64,000 bases of DNA, from NCBI GenBank assembly GCA_041685115.1, contig JAWLGK010000021.1, positions 1-64,000 on the forward strand, in the 5' to 3' direction. The position numbers were made by a program, and so were the translations under genes. The stretch's first letter is position 1, and each line of letters starts with the position of its first letter. Below are positions 33,354-41,925 of the stretch, one piece after another. A model generated the notes under the pieces. It was not told the DNA's origin. It saw only the letters and a list, made by a program, of their open reading frames with translations, and searched no databases. The DNA is from JALOAT01 sp041685115. Its GTDB lineage: Bacteria > Pseudomonadota > Gammaproteobacteria > Thiohalomonadales > Thiohalomonadaceae.

Positions 33354-34480
33354 TGTGGTCCTCCTGAGTACAGGGGAAGAGTTACGACGATGCGCGTCCC
33401 GCTGCTGCCATCGATGGTCATTTCACCGGCAAGCATCGAGACCCGCTCGCGCATGCCGAGCAGCCCAAAACCTGTCTTGGGCGCACGGTGATCGAATCCC
33501 ACGCCGTCGTCGTGGATCGTCAACGTAAGCTGCTCGTCACCCTTTTCCAGGGTGATCTCCACGTGCATGGCTTGCGAATGACGGGAAACGTTGGTCAAGG
33601 CCTCCTGGACAAGGCGGAAGACGGCAATGGCCAACCCGGGTTCGACGTCGACATCATCCTGGTTCGACGAAAATTCGCATGCGATTTTCGAGCGTTCCAT
33701 GAAGGTGTGAGTCAGGTGTTCAAGTGCGGCTACCAGCCCGAGCGCATCCAGCATGCCCGGGCGCAGGCCTTCGGAAATCCGCCGCAGCGAATCGATGGTG
33801 CGTTCCACCAGGGCGTGGGCGGAGTCTGCCCGTTCTCTGATCGTTTCACCCTGGACGCCACATGTCTTGCGCAGCCAGCTCAGGTCGATGCGCAGCGCAG
33901 TCAACGCCTGGCCCAGTTCATCGTGCAGTTCCCTTGCGATGGATGTGCGCTCATCCTCACGCACCGTCTGCAGAAAGCGCGTGAGCTCCTGCAAGCGGGC
34001 CTTGGATTCCTTCAACTCCTGTTGCGAGCGCCGCAGCTCCTCGGTGCGTTTTTCGACCTCGTCCTCGAGATGTGTCTGCAGGTGGAACAGTTCGATGTGT
34101 GTCCGTACCCGCGCCAGAACCTCATCGGGCTGAAAAGGCTTGGCGATATAGTCCACGGCGCCGAGCGAAAATCCCTTGACCATGTCAACGGTCTCCCGCA
34201 ACGCCGAAAGAAAAATGATGGGCACCACACGGGTCGTCGCATCTTCCTTCAACAGTCGGCATAGCTCGTACCCGTCCATGTGCGGCATCCGTATATCGAG
34301 AAGGATGAGATCTGGGGGGCGCGCCCGTGCCGAGCGTAACGCCATGCGACCATCCTGTGCCGCCCGGACCACATAACCTGCACTGGTAAGCAAGTCATTA
34401 AGGAGTTCGAGTGAACCCGGCGTGTCGTCGACGATGAGGATCTCGGGGGCGGACGCATTGGTCTCTTGATTAAACGTCAT
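33350..34480 (-). CDS. Receiver domain fused to a HisKA_3 (NarX-type) histidine kinase
   Basis: A 376-residue cytoplasmic protein. The N-terminal receiver (about 12-130) is intact, with VDDTPGS, LILLDIRMPHMDG and AKPFQPDE. A coiled-coil (ELRRSQQELKESKARLQELTRFLQ) leads to a HisKA_3 dimerisation domain with EDERTSIARELHDELGQALTALRIDL (the phospho-His in RELHDE) and a HATPase_c domain ending in GVGFDHRAPKTGFGLLGMRERV. This is the NarX/DegS-type kinase expected to phosphorylate the NarL-type regulator next to it. It overlaps both neighbours by four bases. Confidence 0.93.
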   Translation of the reverse strand: MTFNQETNASAPEILIVDDTPGSLELLNDLLTSAGYVVRAAQDGRMALRSARARPPDLILLDIRMPHMDGYELCRLLKEDATTRVVPIIFLSALRETVDMVKGFSLGAVDYIAKPFQPDEVLARVRTHIELFHLQTHLEDEVEKRTEELRRSQQELKESKARLQELTRFLQTVREDERTSIARELHDELGQALTALRIDLSWLRKTCGVQGETIRERADSAHALVERTIDSLRRISEGLRPGMLDALGLVAALEHLTHTFMERSKIACEFSSNQDDVDVEPGLAIAVFRLVQEALTNVSRHSQAMHVEITLEKGDEQLTLTIHDDGVGFDHRAPKTGFGLLGMRERVSMLAGEMTIDGSSGTRIVVTLPLYSGGPQ

Positions 34481-37113
34481 GTCTCGCTCCCCTCTATTTC
34501 AAGTACTTCCCAGAGTTCCTGGTAGCTTCGTTGCCTCGTCAGCGTCAGCAATTGTTCCGCAAGCGGCGGTTCGTTTTCTGCCACGGTGTTGATGGCCGAT
34601 TCAATTTCTACCGGGTTCAGGGAAATTGCGGCGCGAACCAACTGCGCGCGACCGGCCGGAGACAAGGTTGTCAACATTTCTTTCAGCAAGGCGGGCCGGT
34701 AGTGTGGCTGTGTCGGCGTGGGGCTGACGTTCGTCGACAGCAGGCGCTGGATCAGACGCAACAGGTCGGCTTCCACCAGCGGTTTGCTCAGGAAGCCGGC
34801 GGCGCCCGCGGCCAGCGCAGCGGCGCGGCTTTCCTCGGTGGCATTGGCAGTAACCATGACCAGTGCAGAGCCCCGGCCGCTCAACTGGCGAATGAGGTCA
34901 AGCCCTTCGCCATCGGACAGATACCAACCGGTGAAAATCAAATTGATGTCGCAGCTCGCGATGAGTGATCGCGCCTGCTTGACGGTGACGGCTTCGTGAA
35001 CCGTGAATCCGAGAGGTTCAAGAATGGAACGGATAAGCAGGCGCGCTTCTTTCTTCTCGTCGAGCACGAGCGCCGAGACCTTGTGCTCGAGGTGAATGGA
35101 CAGATGAGGTTCGTGGGACACCGGCGCCCTCACTGCGCCATCGGCGATGAGCGCCTCGATAGCGAAGTGGAAGTCCGAGCCCTTGCCTGGGAGTGAATCG
35201 ACCGCCAGCTCGCCGCCCATCATTTCGACGTAACGGCGGCTGATGGTCAGGCCAAGGCCCGTGCCACCCCGGTGGGACGGGCCGATCTGTTCGAAAGAAG
35301 AAAATATCCTTTCCTGCTCCTCCGGGCTGATGCCTATGCCGGTGTCGCGCACGCCGAAGGCGAGGCGCACGGTGCCCTTGCCGGTGGGCTGCGACGTAGC
35401 GCGCACGACGATGGAACCGGATTCGGTGAATTTGACCGCGTTGGACAGCAGGTTAAGCAGCACCTGGCGCAACATGCCGGGATCCAGCTGGACACACGAG
35501 GGCAACGAGTTGCATTCGAGGCGCAGGTCGAGTCCTGCCTCGTCTGCGCGCAAGCGCATCATCTCGACCACCTGTTCCAGGAGTTCCCGCAAGTCGACCT
35601 CTTCGGGCCGCATTTCCATCTTTCCTGACTCGATCTTCGAGAGCTCCAGGACGTCGTTGATCAAGGTCAGCAGATGACGTCCGGAGTGATTGATGATCTC
35701 AAGACTGCGCCGGTTCTCCGGGGAGAGGGCAGGATCCTTTTCCATCAGCTTGGAAAACCCGATCACGGCATTCAGCGGTGTGCGCAGTTCATGACTCATG
35801 TTGGCCAGGAACACCGACTTGCTTCGATTGGCAGTCTCCGCCTGATCACGTGCGACGGTCAGCTCTTCGGTACGCAGCTTGACCAGTTCCTCCAGATGTT
35901 CGCGATAGGCGGCCAGCTCGGTCTCGTGTTGCTTGCGCTGTGTGATATCGGAAAAGATGGAGATGTAGCGCGACGGTTTGCCATCCGGTCCGATTAGCGC
36001 CTGGATCGAGAGTTCCTCCGGAAAGACCTCCCCGTTTCGGCGCCGGTTCCAGATTTCACCGCGCCAGGAGCCCGTGCGGATCAGTTGTTCCCAGAGGTTC
36101 TTGTAGAACGCAGCTTCGTGGATTCCCGACTTGAGGATGCGCGGGTTCACTCCGATGACCTCCTCCCGCTCGTAGCCCGAAATGCGGCAGAAGGCATCGT
36201 TGACCCAGAGGATGGTGCCATCGGCATCAGTAATGGCGGCACCCTCTGCCATGGCAGCGAAGGCCATCTCGTTTTCCCTGCGCATCTGGTCCTGCCGGGC
36301 TTGTTCCCGCGCCCGTTTGAGCGCGACGAAGTGCAGCAACATGAAAGTGACAACCCCCAGCAGCCAGATGACGGCATGCCAGTACTGGATGGCCCGCCAG
36401 GTGGGCTCCTGAGCGTTGCGGTAGGTGAGGAGATCGACGGCGATGGTCGCCGCGCCGCGCAGACCGCCCACCGGAACCAGCGTATCCCGGTGGCACGACA
36501 GGCATTCCTCTTCCATGCGCATGGGGATCATGACGCGCATCAGGCCATGCCCGTTGGCCTTGTCCGGGAACGTCTCGGCGATCATCGCCTCGCCGTCTTC
36601 CAGTTCGTTGAGTGCCTGGAGTTCCCAATCGTCCGGTGAATTGTCACGATTACGCAACTGCTTCGAGGTCAACCGTTCCCGGCTCCCGGTCGCCTCGTTG
36701 GTCATGCCCTGAATGGCAAGCAGCAGGTGCATGGGTGTTACGGCGACGATGGGGATTTCCTCGCCATTGCCGCGTATGGCCGTCAGGCGTTCTTCCTGTT
36801 CGAGGGCATCGATGGGCGGTACATACTGCTCGCGAATGAACAAGCCCTCGACGTTCGAAGCCCACTTGCGGATAGTGATGTCCTTCTGCAGGTTGGAGAT
36901 GGCGGCAATGCGCGCCAGTTCTGCCGCGGTCCGGTTCAGTTGCTCCCGCTGCGCCAACAGCGACGCCAGCACGAGGACGGTCCAGACCACCGTGATCAGA
37001 ACGGCCCCCAGCGGGCTGGCAAGCGGAATGAAGTGTTTTTCTGTGACTTTCACGTCGACAGCAGTCTTGATCACGCGACGCCCCACTGTGGCGCGATCGG
37101 CAGCGTGAATCAA
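34477..37113 (-). CDS. Hybrid sensor histidine kinase with CxxCH-bearing DUF3365 sensor, PAS, kinase and degenerate receiver
   Basis: An 878-residue membrane kinase: helix about 35-55, a periplasmic DUF3365-like domain (about 56-235) with the heme c motif CLSCH at 204-208, helix about 240-258, a PAS domain (FAAMAEGAAITDADGTILWVNDAFCRISGYER), HisKA with FLANMSHELRTPLNAVIGFSKL, a HATPase_c domain with GTGLGLTISRRYVEMMGG, and a C-terminal receiver-like domain. In that last domain the usual phosphoacceptor motif reads LIFTGWYLSDGEG, Gly in place of Asp, so it is probably not phosphorylated. The CxxCH suggests sensing of redox state or a heme ligand such as NO. It overlaps the receiver-kinase gene by four bases. 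Confidence 0.9.
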   Translation of the reverse strand: MIHAADRATVGRRVIKTAVDVKVTEKHFIPLASPLGAVLITVVWTVLVLASLLAQREQLNRTAAELARIAAISNLQKDITIRKWASNVEGLFIREQYVPPIDALEQEERLTAIRGNGEEIPIVAVTPMHLLLAIQGMTNEATGSRERLTSKQLRNRDNSPDDWELQALNELEDGEAMIAETFPDKANGHGLMRVMIPMRMEEECLSCHRDTLVPVGGLRGAATIAVDLLTYRNAQEPTWRAIQYWHAVIWLLGVVTFMLLHFVALKRAREQARQDQMRRENEMAFAAMAEGAAITDADGTILWVNDAFCRISGYEREEVIGVNPRILKSGIHEAAFYKNLWEQLIRTGSWRGEIWNRRRNGEVFPEELSIQALIGPDGKPSRYISIFSDITQRKQHETELAAYREHLEELVKLRTEELTVARDQAETANRSKSVFLANMSHELRTPLNAVIGFSKLMEKDPALSPENRRSLEIINHSGRHLLTLINDVLELSKIESGKMEMRPEEVDLRELLEQVVEMMRLRADEAGLDLRLECNSLPSCVQLDPGMLRQVLLNLLSNAVKFTESGSIVVRATSQPTGKGTVRLAFGVRDTGIGISPEEQERIFSSFEQIGPSHRGGTGLGLTISRRYVEMMGGELAVDSLPGKGSDFHFAIEALIADGAVRAPVSHEPHLSIHLEHKVSALVLDEKKEARLLIRSILEPLGFTVHEAVTVKQARSLIASCDINLIFTGWYLSDGEGLDLIRQLSGRGSALVMVTANATEESRAAALAAGAAGFLSKPLVEADLLRLIQRLLSTNVSPTPTQPHYRPALLKEMLTTLSPAGRAQLVRAAISLNPVEIESAINTVAENEPPLAEQLLTLTRQRSYQELWEVLEIEGSET

Positions 37114-37385
37114 TAGCCGGCGTCACCCTACGCGCCTCCCGGCCGGTTCAAGCTGCGCAAGCCGGCGCGATGCCCGCGGAAATCGCCACTGCCGGACGGC
37201 CCGGGCCGATAGGAATATTCCGAGCGCGCCCCCGCCGTTGTTACGGGGGGCAATCAGGATTTGTCACCTTCTGCGATCGGGGCCGAACGGCGCACACTTC
37301 AGCCTACGTCCAGGTGACTATATGCGCATCCTTGAACAGCCCGGTTCTGCTCCATACAGACACGAGGCTGTCTGGAGGAATCGAT
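37114..37385. other. Divergent intergenic region, 272 bases
   Basis: It separates the minus-strand sensor kinase from the plus-strand copper-delivery operon. TTGAAC near 37332 followed after 17 bases by TACAGA is a weak possible promoter for the latter. I see no gene and no clear repeat. Confidence 0.4.
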
Positions 37386-37916
37386 GTGAACGGATACAGG
37401 ATCGGATTGGCATCGGCCCCATGCGCGGAGGAATCCCCGTATCGCGCGCTACCGCGGCGCATGCTGTTGGCGGCGATCTGGGGTCTCGCGATGGCGACGG
37501 TGATGGTCGTCGGCTATAAGCTGCTTCCCTTGGTGTCGGCGCCTGATGACGTGCTCGTCGCCCCGGAAGCCGGCTGTGACCTGCAACAATCACGCTGCGC
37601 AGCAGCACTTCCCGGCGCAACCGTGGAGCTCGAGTTCCTGACCCGGCCCATTCCGCTGGCCAGGCCGTTCCAGGTTGCGTTGGATACCCGGGGTATCGAT
37701 GCACTCAGGGTCGAACTGGACTTTTCCGGCGTAGAAATGGACATGGGTTACAACCGCGCCCTGTTGACTCCGGTCGGGGAAGGCCGCTACACGGCCGAGG
37801 TCATTATTCCCGTGTGCATCATGGGAAAGATGACCTGGCGCGCCACGGCCATCATTCATACGCGCGAGCAGCGCCTGTCCATCCCCTATGAATTCGTCAC
37901 CGGGGGAACGTACTGA
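37386..37916 (+). CDS. Small membrane-anchored protein upstream of SCO (FixH-like fold possible)
   Basis: A 176-residue protein with one helix (about 29-50) and a periplasmic domain of about 120 residues rich in beta-strand pattern, containing VELDFSGVEMDMGYNRALLTP and AEVIIPVCIMGKMTWRATA. The MDMG segment recalls FixH-type proteins, but I do not claim membership. The start is the GTG at 37386, seven bases after GGAGG; no ATG fits better. Its TGA overlaps the SCO gene start, so it is probably part of the same copper-delivery operon. Confidence 0.7.
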   Translation: MNGYRIGLASAPCAEESPYRALPRRMLLAAIWGLAMATVMVVGYKLLPLVSAPDDVLVAPEAGCDLQQSRCAAALPGATVELEFLTRPIPLARPFQVALDTRGIDALRVELDFSGVEMDMGYNRALLTPVGEGRYTAEVIIPVCIMGKMTWRATAIIHTREQRLSIPYEFVTGGTY

Positions 37917-38512
37917 TGTCCAACCGGGCCCTCGCCTACGTCGCCCTGCTGCTCGCGTCAATGGTTGCGGGGCTGGCCATATTCTGGCACCCGGCCCCGG
38001 CGGAACGCCCGCTTCCCACGCCGGGCTTGCCGGCCGGCGGCGACTTCACCCTGCAATCGGTGGATGGTCCGGTGTCGCTTGCGGATTTTCGCGGCAAGGT
38101 GGTGCTGGTCTACTTCGGTTACACGTATTGTCCCGATATCTGTCCGACGGCGCTTATCACCGTCGCCGATGCCCTCGAACAGCTGGACCCCGTCGAACAG
38201 GAACGGGTGGCCGTGATCTTCGTGTCGGTCGATCCCGCACGTGATACACCCGAACGCCTGCGCGAGTATGCCGACTTCTTCCATCCACGAATCGTCGGCG
38301 TCACCGGCAGTGAAGAAGACGTGGAAGGAATCGCACAAGCGTACGGGGCGTTTTACGCAAGACAGCCCGACATGGAGGGCGGCGGCTACGTGGTCGACCA
38401 CTCCGCGGACATCTATGTCGTGGACGGTGACGGCCGGGTCGTGGACAAGCTCATCCACGGAACCATCGCGGCCAAGGTGGCCCAATCCATCCGCACAGCA
38501 TTGCGCCTTTGA
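37916..38512 (+). CDS. SCO1/SenC/PrrC family copper chaperone (first copy)
   Basis: A 198-residue membrane-anchored thioredoxin-fold protein. After an N-terminal helix comes FGYTYCPDICPTAL with the copper-binding cysteines Cys72 and Cys76, then VSVDPARDTPERL and the third ligand His162 in VVDHSADIYV. SCO proteins help insert copper into CuA centres of cytochrome oxidases and, in some denitrifiers, support NosZ. It starts within the stop of the upstream gene and is followed by a PCuAC gene. Confidence 0.94.
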   Translation: MSNRALAYVALLLASMVAGLAIFWHPAPAERPLPTPGLPAGGDFTLQSVDGPVSLADFRGKVVLVYFGYTYCPDICPTALITVADALEQLDPVEQERVAVIFVSVDPARDTPERLREYADFFHPRIVGVTGSEEDVEGIAQAYGAFYARQPDMEGGGYVVDHSADIYVVDGDGRVVDKLIHGTIAAKVAQSIRTALRL

Positions 38513-38530
38513 TTTCAAGGAGTCGTTCCG

Positions 38531-38986
38531 GTGAAAAAGTCACTCTTGCTCGCACTCGGACTGGCTTTCTCCAGTAGTGCCCTCGCAGGGGCAAGCACCC
38601 ACGTCACCGTGGCAGACCCGTACGTGAGGCTTTCACCGCCCAGCGCGTTAGCGACCGCCGCCTACATGGTGCTGAAGAACAACGGCGAAGCCGGCATCCG
38701 CCTCGTCAAGGCGAGCAACCCCTTGTCGCGCACCACGGAGTTGCATAACCATTTCAACGACAACGGCGTCATGAAAATGCGGCCGGTGGCTGCCATCGAC
38801 ATCGAGCCGAATGGGGAGACGGCGCTCAAGCCCGGTGGCCTGCATGTGATGATGATCGGCTTGCAGACCCCCTTGCGAGAGGGCGATGTGATACCTATCA
38901 CCCTGACGTTCGACGACGGTTCGGATATGCTGGTGAATGCCACGGTGGTACGTCAGGGTATCAGGCCGGCGCAGAGGCAACGCTGA
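38531..38986 (+). CDS. Periplasmic copper chaperone PCu(A)C
   Basis: A 151-residue secreted protein with signal peptide MKKSLLLALGLAFSSSALA and the PCu(A)C domain. The Cu(I) motif H-x10-M-x21-H-x-M is exactly present as His72, Met83, His105 and Met107. These chaperones pass Cu(I) to CuA centres or to SCO. The start codon is GTG, preceded by AAGGAG. Its place between two SCO genes marks this as a copper-delivery operon. Confidence 0.94.
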   Translation: MKKSLLLALGLAFSSSALAGASTHVTVADPYVRLSPPSALATAAYMVLKNNGEAGIRLVKASNPLSRTTELHNHFNDNGVMKMRPVAAIDIEPNGETALKPGGLHVMMIGLQTPLREGDVIPITLTFDDGSDMLVNATVVRQGIRPAQRQR

Positions 38987-39040
38987 AGCGGCTACCTGGT
39001 GCATTCACGCCGTTCAAAAAATTCCAGAGGCAGAGGATCC

Positions 39041-39403
39041 ATGACCCGCTACAGATCGGCTTTATGGAGCATGTTGGTTGTCGGCGCGCTGTCGGCAGGG
39101 ATGGGCGGACCGGCGCACGCTGGTTCAGATGAAGCACTGCGGGGTGCCGTGACGCAGCTTGGGGAATTGAACGGCACGGCGCTTGCCTGCGGGCAGGGCG
39201 CACTGGTCGCCCGCTTGCGCGAGATCATGGTCAATACAGCCCCGAAACAAAGGGAGATCGGGGAGTATTTCGAAACCGCGACCAATCAAACGTTTCTTTC
39301 CTTCGGACAGTCGGGACGAGAATGCCCTGATGGGAAGGCGCTCGCCATGCGTATCGATGCGGCCCGTGAGCAGCTTGGCACCGCGATGGGGACAACACCG
39401 TGA
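39041..39403 (+). CDS. Small secreted protein of unknown function between PCuAC and SCO genes
   Basis: A 120-residue protein with a signal peptide (MTRYRSALWSMLVVGALSAGMGGPAHA). The mature part is helical and has two cysteines (LACGQGA and GRECPDGKA) that may form a disulfide. No family is recognised; a similar helical, two-Cys pattern occurs in small periplasmic proteins near SCO genes, but this is not diagnostic. The start at 39041 is chosen for the signal peptide. Its TGA overlaps the GTG of the next SCO gene (GTGA). Confidence 0.7.
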   Translation: MTRYRSALWSMLVVGALSAGMGGPAHAGSDEALRGAVTQLGELNGTALACGQGALVARLREIMVNTAPKQREIGEYFETATNQTFLSFGQSGRECPDGKALAMRIDAAREQLGTAMGTTP

Positions 39404-39999
39404 AGCGCCAGCTCGCGAGCATATTGGCGCTGCTTGCCGTACTCCTGGCGAACCCCTTGCAGGCGCAATCCGTCGCGACACACGGGTTCAGCGATGAAGA
39501 CGCGGAGCCGATACGCACCCGCTATCTGCTGATCGGGCCCCAAGGGGGCGCGGTCACGGACGAGGACTTTCGTGGGCGGTTCCAGTTGATCACCTTCGGC
39601 TACACCGCCTGCCCGGACGTCTGTCCGACCACCCTGGTGGAGCTTGCAGAGGTGCTGCGTCTGTTGGGTGATGATGCCACGGGGCTACAGGGCATTTTCA
39701 TCACCGTAGACCCGGCGCGGGACACACCGCAGGCACTTGCAACCTATACCGCCTTCTTCGATGGGCGCATCCTCGGCCTTGGCGGCACGCCGGAGCTCAT
39801 CCAGCGTGCGACGGCAAATTTCAAGGTGCGCTATGCGAAGGTCCCGAACGCCAAGGGTGATCCGGATTTCTATGCGGTCGACCATTCCGCCGGCCTGTAT
39901 CTCCTGGGTCCGGACGGCACCTTTATCAAGAAGTACGGATACGGCACATCCGCCGCGCAAATCGCCGGCGAAATCCGCGAACTCCTGGCGCGCGGGTAA
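39400..39999 (+). CDS. SCO1/SenC/PrrC family copper chaperone (second copy)
   Basis: A 199-residue secreted SCO protein: cleavable-looking signal peptide MKRQLASILALLAVLLANPLQAQ, FGYTACPDVCPTTL with Cys71 and Cys75, VDPARDTPQAL, and His162 in AVDHSAGLYLL. It is clearly diverged from the first copy and lacks that copy's obvious membrane anchor, suggesting different clients or steps. GTG start overlaps the preceding stop codon. It is the last gene of the copper operon and is followed by a dispersed repeat. Confidence 0.93.
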   Translation: MKRQLASILALLAVLLANPLQAQSVATHGFSDEDAEPIRTRYLLIGPQGGAVTDEDFRGRFQLITFGYTACPDVCPTTLVELAEVLRLLGDDATGLQGIFITVDPARDTPQALATYTAFFDGRILGLGGTPELIQRATANFKVRYAKVPNAKGDPDFYAVDHSAGLYLLGPDGTFIKKYGYGTSAAQIAGEIRELLARG

Positions 40000-40011
40000 A
40001 GAGGGGAAAAG

Positions 40012-40130
40012 AGTTCAACACAGAGGCGCAGAGACACGGAAAACACAGAGGACCTGTGGTGGGCGCCGGTCTGACAGCATCAGGCATTGAAACCTTCTCT
40101 GCCCTCTGTGTCTCTGCGCCTCCCGCAAGA
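40012..40130. repeat. GCAGAGGCGCAGAG-type inverted repeat
   Basis: The left arm AACACAGAGGCGCAGAGACACGG (about 40017-40039) is mirrored by CCCTCTGTGTCTCTGCGCCTC (about 40102-40122). It begins 13 bases after the second SCO gene and could act as the transcript end. The remaining bases to 40257 hold no recognisable gene. Confidence 0.7.
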
Positions 40131-40257
40131 ATGCAGTGCACCAAGGAAAGGCACAAAGCACGCAACGGCTGACTTCCTCCCTTGGCGTGCTGCGAGCGTT
40201 CTGCCGAAGCCCCGGCTCCGCGGTATCAAACGCCAGCGCACAGACGGCGACCGCGAT

Positions 40258-40863
40258 TCAGTCGCGCGGCTTCACCGAGGCACGCCGGCGCGCGCGCCAG
40301 GCAAGCACCGCCAGCAATGCCAGTACGCCGCTGATCCCGCCGTAGAGGTGCGCATCCACGACCACGGGACCACCCGCCGCCTCGACCGAGCCGGGCAATG
40401 GACCGGACACCTGCTCCCACACCAGCTTGACCACCACCAGACCGGCAATCACGGGCGCGTCGCGTAGACCGGCACGCCAGCCGGCCAGCACCCCGGCCAA
40501 CAGCAGGCCGTGCAGCACACCCGAGAGGCCCACATACCATTCCAGGGCCGGCAGGAAGACCAGCAGCGCCAGGCCGCTCAGCAGTGCCGTACCACCCAGG
40601 ACGACGCCCCATTCCCGTGGCTGGAGTGCCCCCCCGGCAAGCAGCCACGCCAACAACAGGCCCGCGAGATTGAGCGCCAGATGCGCCCAGCCGAGGTGCA
40701 CCAGATGACCTGTGAGCAGGCGCCACCACTCACCCTCGAGAATGGCCGCACGGTCATAACGGAGGGCACGGGCAGCCTCCTCCCCGCCCAGCGCCACCAA
40801 CAGCACGAGCAGGGCAAGGCTCGCCGGTAGCCACCAGGCGCGCGCCGCGGAGTGAATGTTCAT
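40258..40863 (-). CDS. rrtA: Rhombosortase-like rhomboid-family intramembrane protease
   Basis: A 201-residue protein with about six helices. The rhomboid serine motif is in VGLSGVLHGLL (about residue 111-121) and the catalytic His is probably in DAHLYGG of the last helix; HLVHLGWAHLALNLAGLL is the conserved helix-2 region. The short form and the GLSGxxHGL motif fit rhombosortase, which processes GlyGly-CTERM proteins. No GlyGly-CTERM protein is encoded in this window. Its start is divergent from the lytic transglycosylase gene. Confidence 0.8.
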   Translation of the reverse strand: MNIHSAARAWWLPASLALLVLLVALGGEEAARALRYDRAAILEGEWWRLLTGHLVHLGWAHLALNLAGLLLAWLLAGGALQPREWGVVLGGTALLSGLALLVFLPALEWYVGLSGVLHGLLLAGVLAGWRAGLRDAPVIAGLVVVKLVWEQVSGPLPGSVEAAGGPVVVDAHLYGGISGVLALLAVLAWRARRRASVKPRD

Positions 40864-40870
40864 GGGCGGG

Positions 40871-40876
40871 TATAAT
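40871..40876 (+). promoter_or_regulatory. Perfect -10 element (TATAAT) for the lytic transglycosylase gene
   Basis: TATAAT at 40871-40876 would start transcription near 40883, about 30 bases before the ATG at 40913. No good -35 hexamer is seen at the right distance. Confidence 0.45.
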
Positions 40877-40912
40877 ATCGCGCCACGGATGTCTCACGAC
40901 GGGCGCGGTCGA

Positions 40913-41482
40913 ATGTGGTTCAGAAAAATACCAGCCTTATTGCTTGTGCTCGGCCTCGCCGTGCCGGCACGCGCCGACACGCCCGCCCTCGATGGGGAAC
41001 TGCGCCTGCTGCTCGCCCACGCCCTCGCCGAGGAAAGTGGCCAGGGTGATCACTTCGACGCCCAGGTATGGCTGACGGACATGGCCTTTCGCCTGCGCCG
41101 GAAGCTGCCCGACGAACAGGAACGGTTCGACTTGCTAAAACGCGTGTACGTGGAAGCGAACCGCGCACGCATTCCTGCCGAGTTGGTACTCGCGGTCATC
41201 GAGGTGGAGAGCAACTTCGATCGCTTCGCCATCTCCAGCGCCGGGGCGCAAGGTTACATGCAGATCATGCCGTTTTGGCTGAAGGAGATCGGCCGGCGGG
41301 ACGACAACCTGTTCCACACCACCACCAACCTGCGCATGGGCTGCACCATCCTGCGCTACTACTACGACCTGGAACGCGGCGACTGGCCGCGCGCCCTCGC
41401 CCGCTACAACGGCAGCCGCGGCAAGAACTGGTACCCCAACCGCGTCTTCACCGCCCTGCGCGAACGCTGGCAGGTCCGCTGA
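40913..41482 (+). CDS. Lytic transglycosylase with SLT domain
   Basis: A 189-residue secreted protein: signal peptide MWFRKIPALLLVLGLAVPARA, a short helical region, then a transglycosylase SLT domain with the catalytic Glu in AVIEVESNFDRFAISSAGAQGYMQIMPFW and the C-terminal ARYNGSRGKNWYPNRVF motif. It cleaves peptidoglycan glycan strands. The ATG at 40913 gives the best signal peptide; an ATG at 40889, very close to the inferred transcription start, is possible. Confidence 0.92.
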   Translation: MWFRKIPALLLVLGLAVPARADTPALDGELRLLLAHALAEESGQGDHFDAQVWLTDMAFRLRRKLPDEQERFDLLKRVYVEANRARIPAELVLAVIEVESNFDRFAISSAGAQGYMQIMPFWLKEIGRRDDNLFHTTTNLRMGCTILRYYYDLERGDWPRALARYNGSRGKNWYPNRVFTALRERWQVR

Positions 41483-41484
41483 AC

Positions 41485-41652
41485 AAAGCTCTAACACGGG
41501 GAACACGGGAAACCAATCTTCTGTAGGAGCGGCCTCAACGATTTGCGCTGAATACCGCGCCATCGCGGCCTGAACGGCCTGAGCACCCTTCGGGCATAAA
41601 TCCGCTCCTGCAAAGATCGATTTCCCCGTGTCCCCCGTGGTTAATGCTTTTT
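41485..41652. repeat. Nested intergenic repeat module C
   Basis: The outer left arm at 41485-41510 (AAAGCTCTAACACGGGGAACACGGG) pairs with the outer right arm at 41621-41652 (CCCCGTGTCCCCCGTGGTTAATGCTTTT). The inner part 41521-41611 begins TGTAGGAGCGGCC and ends CCGCTCCTGCA, a diverged GTAGGAGCGG-type REP. No gene is present. Confidence 0.7.
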
Positions 41653-41658
41653 GCCTTT

Positions 41659-41925
41659 TCAGCCGGTGGTGAAATCCGCCGGCGGCGGCATGTCCACCGG
41701 TTCGCAGCTGACGTTGTCCACGCGCGCGGCGGGCGGACCTTGCCAGAGCCAGGTCTTGAGCTGCGCGATCGCTTGCGTTTCGCCGCAGGCGATCACCTCG
41801 ACGCTGCCATCGGGCAGGTTGACCGCATGACCGGTCACGCCCAGGGCGCCGGCCTCGCGGCGCGTAGCACCGCGAAACCACACGCCCTGCACCCGGCCGC
41901 TCACCCGGCAGCGCACACAGGTCAT
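41659..41925 (-). CDS. acyP: Acylphosphatase
   Basis: An 88-residue enzyme hydrolysing carboxyl-phosphate bonds. The active-site loop is GRVQGVWFRGATRREA with the catalytic Arg, and the catalytic Asn lies in GHAVNLPDGSVEV. Length and both motifs are standard. Its ATG overlaps the stop of the upstream adaptor gene, so it is co-transcribed with the efflux genes. Confidence 0.95.
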   Translation of the reverse strand: MTCVRCRVSGRVQGVWFRGATRREAGALGVTGHAVNLPDGSVEVIACGETQAIAQLKTWLWQGPPAARVDNVSCEPVDMPPPADFTTG

